Below are positions 6,201 to 9,992 of a stretch of DNA of 9,992 bases, in pieces. The position numbers and the translations under genes are program-made. The notes beneath the pieces are model-generated. The model searched no databases and was not told the DNA's origin. It saw only the letters and a program-made list of their open reading frames with translations. Source of the stretch: a bacterium (lineage in GTDB: Bacteria > Patescibacteriota > Minisyncoccia > Portnoybacterales > JAGGTM01); assembly GCA_021163745.1 (NCBI GenBank), contig JAGGTM010000095.1, forward strand, positions 1-9,992. Reading direction: 5' to 3'. The first letter of the stretch is position 1. Each line of letters begins with the position of its first letter.

Positions 6201-9060
6201 CATTTAAAATGAGATGGTCATCTATTTTTTGATATTCTTTTGATAAATTATTCTTTGCTTTCTTAAGAGAAAGTAGATAATCTCCTTTTTTAACGTCTTT
6301 AGCCCACTTCATTTGGATACCTTGCGGAGTAAAAACTGGAATTGGATGTTTAGTAGAAAAAACTGCTTTCTTGCCATCTTCAGTGGTAATTTCTACTGCC
6401 TCTTTATCAAAAATTCTTAAAAATCTTTTTACTGACGACCATTCTAGTTTAAAAGTATTAGGATTTAAAGATAATACTTCTAAATTTCCTTCTTTTTTAC
6501 ATTCTGTCCAACCTTCTTCATCAAAATCTTTTGATTTATAGGCCTCCACTATTTCTTTAATAGATAATCGTCGAATTTTTTTAGAATTTCTAATTAAAAT
6601 TTCCTCTTTTCCATCTAAACACATAGAGCGTACATCAGAAGGATTCATTTCTGAATTTATATAGTTAGCAAAATAATTTGTTCCATACTTCGCAGATGCC
6701 TCAAATATCCCATCAAAAGCGGGCTCATCCCAGGGAAAATCAGAAGTAATATTTATGGTAGGAATAGGGAAGTGAAATGGCCTGCCATTTTTGTCTCCTT
6801 CGAGTATCACTTCGTACAATGCCCTATCAAAAATTTTCATTTCTTCCGCAAATTCTTTATATGTTTCCTTCTGCGGCTTCCCTCCTATAATTACAGGCAT
6901 CTTCTCAAATGCCAAAGATGGTCTTAAATCTAAAGTGATATTGGAAAAAGGAGTTTGGAACCCTACCCTTGTAGGTATAGCCATATTAAACAGAAATTCC
7001 TGAAGTGCCTGTTTTACTTGTTGATAATTCAAATTATCGTAACGAATAAATGGCGCTAAAAGAGTATCAAAGTTGGAAAATGCAACCGCACCTGCGCATT
7101 CTCCTTGTAAAGTATACAAGAAATTTACCACTTGGCCCAAAGCAGTACGGAAATGCCTTGGTGGTTTACACTCTACTTTTCCAGAAACTCCCCCAAATCC
7201 TTTAACTAAAAGGTCATATAAATCCCAGCCCATACAGTTATGGACTAAAAGACCATTACAAAGAAAAGTACCAGAATCAGTAGTGATATCATAAATTGTT
7301 TTGTCAGGAATAGTGGTAATTTTATTATTTAAAATATTATTCCATCCATACTCTTCAACTCGCCAGTGCTTTTTTGCTATTTTTGCTCTTTGGTATTTAA
7401 AAGAAGGAAAATCAATTCCTTTTTTCTTAGAAAAAGAAATTCCATAAATGGGATAATTTTGAATAATTTCTCTTCCTCTAAAAATATTTCGCTTTCCTAT
7501 ATCTTCTACGCTAACTCTATCTCTAGCAATAACTCCCAAAAATTGCAGCAAAATTGCTAATTGCTCAAGCAAAGTTCTGGAAGAAACCCTAATTAAAATC
7601 TGAGAATTGCTATTTGCTTTATTTTTTGGATCAACGCTTCCATCTCCATCAATAATCCCTGCAATTACTCCTCTTACAAAATCTAAATTATAATTAAGAA
7701 TGTCTAAAGGTAAATTCTTGTTTCTGCTTAAAGACCTTATCTCAAAAACTTTTTCAAACACCAACTTTAATGTGCTGCTGCTAATAGAAATTTGCTTAAC
7801 TCTTTCTTTGTTTATTTTTACATAGCTTCTTACTCCTAACTTATTGCAAATTCTTTGAACTTTCTCAATTATATCTTCGCTATCAGATGAAATTACCAAT
7901 CTCCAACTATCATAATTTCCTTCAGCAATAAAAATTCCTACCAGATATCCCAAATCTTCACTTAACTCTAAATGATTATCTAAACTATTAACACTATTAG
8001 AAGTGCTTAATGTTCCTGGAACTCTAAGAGAGCCTCCCCAGTTTTCTATAAAATCTTTTAATTGAAACCCTTCCAAAAAGAAATCTGAATAATCTTTATT
8101 AACTAACTCTTCAGCTAAGTAAATATATCTTTTTGAGAATAAATCCTCCGATTGCAATAAACTAGGCAGATAAGTTGAAAAGGCTAAATCTTTTTTCTCT
8201 CTCACCTGACTTGCTTCTACTTCCATTTCTTTTCCTTCTCTTTGGATAATAAATGGATGATTACTGGTCACAATTACACTTCTTCCTTGTTCTGATTTGA
8301 CAAACCTCATTTCTTTATCTTTTTTCTTTCTCACCATTCTAAGAACTTTTGTCCATCCATTCTTATCTAAAACATAAACATTTTCAGGATATTTTGCATA
8401 AGCCCCGTCTTTTTTATTTAAAAGAACCTCTTTTTGAGAAATTTTATTATATAAATCTTCTAAAGAAATCAATTTAATTTGATTGTTTAATTTGGTTATT
8501 ACTACTTCTTTGCCAAAGAAAGTATAGCAGCCTAAGGTATCTAAATTGTGCAGATGAAAATCTCCACCCTCATTTGCGTCTCTTATTTCTTTAGGATAAA
8601 TTTTATTCAGCCAATATTTTTTAACAATATAAGTTACTCCGTAATGGTTCAACCCCTGCAAAGAAAAAGTCATATTGGCATTCTCTTGAACTTCCCAGTC
8701 TAATTTCTCTAAGTATTTATCAATCCTGTCAACCGCTTCTTCTGCAACGGCAGTTGCCTCCCTTATTCTTCTTCTCTGTTCGCGATACAAAATATATGCT
8801 TTCGCGGTCTCTACTAATCCTTCTAAAATCAAAACCTCCTCAACAATATCTTGAATTTGTTCAACAGTAGGAATTTCATCTTTTTTAAATCTACGATTTA
8901 AAATTCTAACTACTGCATCAGAAAGTTTTTTTGCTTTTTTGCCATCTCCTTGGTCAGTAGCAGTAATGGCTTTATAGATGGCATTAGTAATTTTTTTCTG
9001 ATCAAAATCTACAATTCGGCCATCTCTCTTTTTAATTTTGGTAATTTTATTTATTGTCAT
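3211..9060 (-). CDS. nrdD: Class III (anaerobic) ribonucleoside-triphosphate reductase containing three inteins
   Basis: This enzyme reduces ribonucleoside triphosphates to deoxynucleotides by glycyl/thiyl radical chemistry without oxygen. The precursor has 1949 residues. Removing inteins at 178-608, 814-1219 and 1440-1848 leaves about 703 residues, the normal length. Extein landmarks in order: ATP-cone (about 5-100, KKRDGRIVDFDQKKI), GDFHLHNLDTLG then CMGWDLYDLL (Cys609), TPFSNITLDLRPS, NPSDVRSM then CCRLRLNLNELHNRGGGG (Cys1220-1221), ESTAYRLA, QCRYTGG then TVFHIFLGE, a zinc site (Cys1890, 1903, 1906, 1912) and the glycyl-radical motif RVVGYYRP with Gly1920 followed by NEGKKEEF. ATG 9060 gives the usual N-terminus but has no adjacent Shine-Dalgarno; a GGAGGAGG lies 34 bases upstream in a structured leader. 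No stop or frameshift interrupts the frame. Activity requires splicing of all three inteins. Confidence 0.97.
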   Translation of the reverse strand: MTINKITKIKKRDGRIVDFDQKKITNAIYKAITATDQGDGKKAKKLSDAVVRILNRRFKKDEIPTVEQIQDIVEEVLILEGLVETAKAYILYREQRRRIREATAVAEEAVDRIDKYLEKLDWEVQENANMTFSLQGLNHYGVTYIVKKYWLNKIYPKEIRDANEGGDFHLHNLDTLGCYTFFGKEVVITKLNNQIKLISLEDLYNKISQKEVLLNKKDGAYAKYPENVYVLDKNGWTKVLRMVRKKKDKEMRFVKSEQGRSVIVTSNHPFIIQREGKEMEVEASQVREKKDLAFSTYLPSLLQSEDLFSKRYIYLAEELVNKDYSDFFLEGFQLKDFIENWGGSLRVPGTLSTSNSVNSLDNHLELSEDLGYLVGIFIAEGNYDSWRLVISSDSEDIIEKVQRICNKLGVRSYVKINKERVKQISISSSTLKLVFEKVFEIRSLSRNKNLPLDILNYNLDFVRGVIAGIIDGDGSVDPKNKANSNSQILIRVSSRTLLEQLAILLQFLGVIARDRVSVEDIGKRNIFRGREIIQNYPIYGISFSKKKGIDFPSFKYQRAKIAKKHWRVEEYGWNNILNNKITTIPDKTIYDITTDSGTFLCNGLLVHNCMGWDLYDLLVKGFGGVSGKVECKPPRHFRTALGQVVNFLYTLQGECAGAVAFSNFDTLLAPFIRYDNLNYQQVKQALQEFLFNMAIPTRVGFQTPFSNITLDLRPSLAFEKMPVIIGGKPQKETYKEFAEEMKIFDRALYEVILEGDKNGRPFHFPIPTINITSDFPWDEPAFDGIFEASAKYGTNYFANYINSEMNPSDVRSMCLDGKEEILIRNSKKIRRLSIKEIVEAYKSKDFDEEGWTECKKEGNLEVLSLNPNTFKLEWSSVKRFLRIFDKEAVEITTEDGKKAVFSTKHPIPVFTPQGIQMKWAKDVKKGDYLLSLKKAKNNLSKEYQKIDDHLILNEDLAKILGYFVADGNYLFENRKGYTYFGQPKGLQFTFKTGDKENLELIKSLIKKVFNSTYKEKQDPRYNTYYLYIYNAEIARKLYNAGFKKYGRLPQILFNSPPRVIQSFLEFHFRGDGYEKRKEIHLNDLELSRDLVLFYSLIGQPVTYKLKKKSQRIYLQHSKSKTKKGSNWLNNPIITERIPAWLANGKRIPGFSKLRMIGFDTVEKYNSHTTESLKIKNSDIYITRVKEIKKKKFKTLKEFFDIELEKNHLFLHSLGQISFNCCRLRLNLNELHNRGGGGLFGSGSLTGSIGVVTIDLPRIGYLSKTKKEFFERLERVMDLAKESLEIKRKAIENFIEKGLYPYSRYYLSGVKKMRGTYYGNHFSTIGLVGMNEALLNFIGEDIGSKRGRKFALEVLDFMRNRLVKYQEETGNMYNLEATPAESTAYRLALKDKEKYPDIIAVGTKERPYYTNSSQLPVNYTDDIFKALKLQDEIQCRYTGGCIEKGNKVLTDKGLLNIEYIVENFEKLKPIKALSYNPEKKISEWDEIIKAVSIDVKKHNKIRIKGERNLDIVTSDWHPFFVLEKFRPRSTCPICGKKIKNINDFASHMRWNPICRQKYKTFPKYQVVEKRADELKVGDYILQNSYNLYPERKTKLNNDLMWLIGFFIGDGCISEFTDNRGGNRLRKYRVRFFSEHKNALEKVAKILNRYFDCQVSVIKNETRGNKLLREVSTSKKTVSNFFFTYGFKPGEKTYTVSIPKQVKENITKSNVYSLLSGLMDSDGHIDKKQGDFEYYTVSSELANDILEICSCAGIMISKIKKLIKKKNEVNIYRLRIPSYQMSIIRDKLTNVVHYSRIKRSLSNRKKRYLPVVRVQEVSKINVEDNQFYDLMTAKNHNYLAGKNCLVFIHNTVFHIFLGERIYDISAVKNLVRRIFEKFHLPYITLTPTFSICPVHGYIPGEHFYCPKCTIKQPCEVYTRVVGYYRPVQQFNEGKKEEFKQRKEFKAKNKFN
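3517..4743 (-). mobile_element. Intein 3 of NrdD (Hint domain, LAGLIDADG endonuclease, putative zinc finger)
   Basis: This 409-residue in-frame insertion (NrdD 1440-1848) interrupts TGG/TVFHIFLGE. It starts with Cys1440 (CIEKGNKVLTDKG) and ends GKNCLVFIHN, followed by Thr as the +1 nucleophile. Block B reads IVTSDWHPFFV with His1516; Thr is at -4 and Ser at -3 from the His, not the usual TxxH. Cys1530, Cys1533, His1546 and Cys1553 (CPIC, 12 residues, H, 6 residues, C) form a putative C2HC zinc finger between block B and the endonuclease. LAGLIDADG motifs are WLIGFFIGDG (Asp1608) and LLSGLMDSDG (Asp1720), so both catalytic acids are kept. Block F is QFYDLMTAKNHNYLAG. It looks able to splice and perhaps to home. 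Confidence 0.93.
5404..6621 (-). mobile_element. Intein 2 of NrdD (Hint domain and LAGLIDADG endonuclease, Phe-Asn C-terminus)
   Basis: This 406-residue insertion (NrdD 814-1219) splits RSM/CCRLRLNL, directly before the cysteine pair of the reductase. It opens with Cys814 (CLDGKEEILIRNSKK) and closes LGQISFN before Cys1220. Block B reads AVFSTKHPIPV, with Ser902 where Thr is usual and His905 kept. LAGLIDADG motifs are KILGYFVADG (Asp966) and FLEFHFRGDG (Asp1071). Block F is FFDIELEKNHLFLHS with His1207. The residue before the terminal Asn is Phe1218, not the His found in most inteins; the block F His may compensate. The rebuilt extein RSMCCRL is the standard family sequence, which fixes the boundaries. 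Confidence 0.93.
7237..8529 (-). mobile_element. Intein 1 of NrdD (Hint domain and LAGLIDADG endonuclease)
   Basis: This 431-residue insertion (NrdD 178-608) splits HNLDTLG/CMGWDL. It begins Cys178 (CYTFFGKEVVITK), has block B VIVTSNHPFII (Thr265, His268), and ends YDITTDSGTFLCNGLLVHN, with canonical His-Asn and Cys609 as +1 residue. The endonuclease motifs are GYLVGIFIAEG (Glu380 at the catalytic acid position) and VIAGIIDGDG (Asp473). Glu in this position is also found in active enzymes such as I-DmoI, so activity is possible. It is the most canonical splicing unit of the three. The spliced sequence HNLDTLGCMGWD matches the conserved reductase motif. Confidence 0.94.
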
Positions 9061-9088
9061 AACTATATCAAATATATTTAATAAGAGA

Positions 9089-9112
9089 ATCAGACCTCCT
9101 CCAAGGCCCGAT
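9089..9112 (-). promoter_or_regulatory. Leader hairpin P2 containing GGAGGAGG, upstream of nrdD
   Basis: On the nrdD transcript, AUCGGGCCU (9112-9104) pairs with AGGUCUGAU (9097-9089) in 9 bp including two G-U pairs, with loop UGGAGG. The SD-like GGAGGAGG (9102-9095) lies in the loop and the 3' arm. It is followed by UCUCUUAUU, so the element could be a weak attenuator or control ribosome access. No ATG, GTG or TTG stands at normal spacing after it. The nrdD ATG is 34 bases downstream, and only an in-frame ATT (9090) and CTG are near. Confidence 0.5.
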
Positions 9113-9125
9113 GTTGTAAATCTAT

Positions 9126-9161
9126 GCCACGACTTAACAGTCTTGACTGTATAGTCGCGAC
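9126..9161 (-). ncRNA. Leader hairpin P1 of nrdD mRNA (14-bp stem)
   Basis: GUCGCGACU (9161-9153) pairs with AGUCGUGGC (9134-9126) in 9 bp with two G-U pairs. Above a 2x2 internal loop (AU/UA), ACAGU (9150-9146) pairs with ACUGU (9141-9137), closed by the tetraloop CAAG. The outer arm also contains the perfect 10-base palindrome AGTCGCGACT, so the DNA could be a protein-binding site instead. I do not recognise a known riboswitch class. Confidence 0.55.
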
Positions 9162-9199
9162 TCTATATGACGCGGGATAAAAATTTAACTTATTTTGTC

Positions 9200-9228
9200 A
9201 TTTTACTCCAATATGATTACTTAGTCAA
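9200..9228 (-). promoter_or_regulatory. Sigma70-like promoter for nrdD
   Basis: On the minus strand, TTGACT (9228-9223) is separated by exactly 17 bases from TAAAAT (9205-9200). Each box has five of six consensus bases. Transcription would start near 9193, giving a leader of about 130 bases before nrdD ATG 9060. The promoter begins 12 bases after the upstream gene's stop codon, so nrdD-nrdG (and probably comEC) form their own unit. Confidence 0.65.
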
Positions 9229-9239
9229 ACTGTGGAAAA

Positions 9240-9785
9240 CTACCATTTATTTTCCTGAATTTTTAACCAATAACCAATATGATTAACCAATATATGCAAA
9301 AAGAATGTAACCACTAAAATAAAAATTATATGCTCTGTATTCGGCAAATAAATAAATGAAGAAAATAAAAGCGCTCCCATTACAAAACAAAGCTGGTCCA
9401 AAAAAATAAAAGATCTTCCTTCAGGTTTTTTAAATCTCCTTTTTATAAAACTACCAACAGAATCTCCAAAAAGAGAACCAAATCCCATTAACAAACCAAA
9501 AAGAAAGGCATTAACTTTATCATAATTTAATAAAGATATCTTAAAAAAGAAATCAAATCTAAACAGATATTTTTGAAATATACAAACACATATTGCTACA
9601 ATTATTCCAACAATAAATCCTCTTAATGTTTTGTGCTTTCCTAATATGGGTTGATTTTTTATCTTAAAATTAAAATCCACTGGCTTATCTAAAAATTTTA
9701 AAATACCCAATCTTTTTGCTATAGGAGGAGCCATATTTGCAAAATAACAAGGTAACATAAAATAAATACATTTTATCATCCACAT
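9240..9785 (-). CDS. CarS/DUF46-family CDP-archaeol synthase-like integral membrane protein
   Basis: The CarS family transfers CMP from CTP to a phospholipid precursor; archaeal CarS makes CDP-archaeol, while bacterial members have uncertain substrates. This 181-residue protein is mostly membrane, with hydrophobic segments around 7-20, 54-70, 92-108, 130-146 and 152-170. Family motifs are LPCYFANMAPPI (11-22), PVDFNFKIKNQPILGKHKTLRG (its ILGKHKT core at 47-53) and GSLFGDSVGSFIKRRFKKPEGRS (Asp108, Lys115, Arg116, Arg117), then FLDQLCF. The last two carry the polar residues expected for CTP/metal binding as in CdsA-like enzymes. ATG 9785 is the first start in frame and has no Shine-Dalgarno at normal spacing; a TATATT at 9799-9794 would give a nearly leaderless transcript. 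Archaeal-type lipid chemistry should not be assumed from the name. A divergent gene starts 56 bases away. Confidence 0.85.
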   Translation of the reverse strand: MWMIKCIYFMLPCYFANMAPPIAKRLGILKFLDKPVDFNFKIKNQPILGKHKTLRGFIVGIIVAICVCIFQKYLFRFDFFFKISLLNYDKVNAFLFGLLMGFGSLFGDSVGSFIKRRFKKPEGRSFIFLDQLCFVMGALLFSSFIYLPNTEHIIFILVVTFFLHILVNHIGYWLKIQENKW

Positions 9786-9801
9786 ATAAAAACAATATAA
9801 T
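9773..9801 (+). promoter_or_regulatory. Promoter for the gene starting at 9842
   Basis: TTATCA (9773-9778, four of six consensus bases) and a perfect TATAAT (9796-9801) are 17 bases apart. Transcription would begin near 9808, at the base of the hairpin that follows. The -35 box overlaps the first codons of the divergent CarS-like gene. Confidence 0.55.
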
Positions 9802-9804
9802 CTT

Positions 9805-9836
9805 TCTCCTAAGTTTTTCTTTAAAAACTTAGGAGG
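9805..9836 (+). promoter_or_regulatory. 5'-end hairpin sequestering the Shine-Dalgarno site
   Basis: CTCCTAAGTTTTT (9806-9818) and AAAAACTTAGGAG (9823-9835) are perfect reverse complements around a CTTT loop: 13 bp, plus a T-G wobble (9805/9836). The 3' arm contains AGGAGG (9831-9836), the ribosome binding site 5 bases before ATG 9842. The predicted transcript starts at the foot of this stem. It could lower translation until melted (temperature, helicase, ribosome) or protect the 5' end. The A-T-rich upper half makes an RNA thermometer conceivable but unproven. Confidence 0.6.
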
Positions 9837-9841
9837 ACTAA

Positions 9842-9992
9842 ATGAAAAATTGGCCTACTAATCCTGTAATAACAGGAACAGTTAAATTATCGTCTAATTT
9901 CATACTGATAGTTTCTATAATTGTAGCAGTAAAAGCCATAAGAAAAATTACTCTATTAAAAGATAAAAAGATAAACCCAATTAACAAATCAA
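9842..9992 (+). CDS. Unidentified small membrane protein, N-terminal part (runs off window)
   Basis: An open frame begins at ATG 9842 with AGGAGG 5 bases upstream and a promoter before it, and stays open to the window end (50 codons). The visible protein starts MKNWPTNPVITGTVKLSSN. It has one hydrophobic segment at about residues 20-33 (FILIVSIIVAVKAI), then a lysine-rich stretch ending NPINKS, so the first part looks like a membrane anchor with a basic cytoplasmic side. I do not recognise the family. The strong start signals make it a real gene despite its short visible length. It is divergent from the CarS-like gene. Confidence 0.7.
   Translation, partial: MKNWPTNPVITGTVKLSSNFILIVSIIVAVKAIRKITLLKDKKINPINKS

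Noticed and set aside
6791..7560. Plus-strand open frames opposite nrdD
   Set aside because: Mirror frames of conserved reductase and intein coding sequence; no start signals.
3211..9060. Inactivated nrdD or unrelated gene fusion
   Set aside because: All insertions have intein splice motifs and exact junctions restoring conserved sequence; no stop or frameshift is present.
9089..9106. Plus-strand small RNA with an anti-SD-like CCTCCTCC
   Set aside because: No plus-strand promoter is visible; the sequence is simply the complement of the leader's GGAGGAGG.
9121..9180. NrdR repressor boxes in the palindromic DNA
   Set aside because: I see a palindrome and partial repeats but not a pair of 16-bp NrdR-type boxes at the usual spacing.
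9061..9239. tRNA or other known structural RNA gene in the intergenic region
   Set aside because: No cloverleaf, T-arm consensus or CCA end; the stems fit a leader hairpin better.
603..9785. Reassigned TGA codon, as in some candidate-phyla bacteria
   Set aside because: The complete genes end in TAA or TAG and none needs read-through of TGA; the window gives no evidence for recoding.

Overview
The window is AT-rich, densely coded bacterial DNA. Nearly everything is on the minus strand, with gaps of 6 to 179 bases. Gene content (small GatC, ComEC without a visible C-terminal hydrolase domain, class III ribonucleotide reductase with its activase, a CarS/DUF46-type membrane protein), sigma70-like promoter boxes and Shine-Dalgarno sites suggest an anaerobic candidate-phyla-radiation (Patescibacteria/Parcubacteria-like) bacterium. 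That assignment is an inference from style and content; there is no rRNA marker here.

Layout, in order of minus-strand transcription from the right: a CarS-like CDP-lipid synthase family protein (9240-9785); a 179-base intergenic region with a good promoter and a strongly structured leader (9061-9239); nrdD (3211-9060), a 1949-codon gene coding for a class III anaerobic ribonucleotide reductase interrupted in frame by three inteins; nrdG (2476-3204), the radical-SAM activase; comEC (978-2444); gatC (603 to about 872) and gatA (N-terminal 198 codons, running off the left edge). On the plus strand, only a small membrane-protein gene starts at 9842 and leaves the window on the right.

The central object is nrdD. 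Removing residues 178-608, 814-1219 and 1440-1848 restores a continuous reductase of about 703 residues with ATP cone, GCMGWD motif, RSMCCRL cysteine pair, TGGTVFH segment, four-cysteine zinc site and C-terminal glycyl-radical motif. The inteins sit at the most conserved points; two of them use conserved enzyme cysteines as the +1 splicing residue. All three carry two LAGLIDADG motifs. Intein 2 ends Phe-Asn instead of His-Asn, and intein 3 carries a putative zinc finger. NrdD and NrdG together form the oxygen-sensitive route to deoxynucleotides. GatC and GatA are subunits of the tRNA-dependent amidotransferase.

The second theme is structured RNA at gene starts: a 14-bp stem plus a second hairpin holding GGAGGAGG in the nrdD leader, and a 13-bp hairpin that buries the Shine-Dalgarno of the gene at 9842. 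A weaker inverted repeat lies between comEC and gatC.
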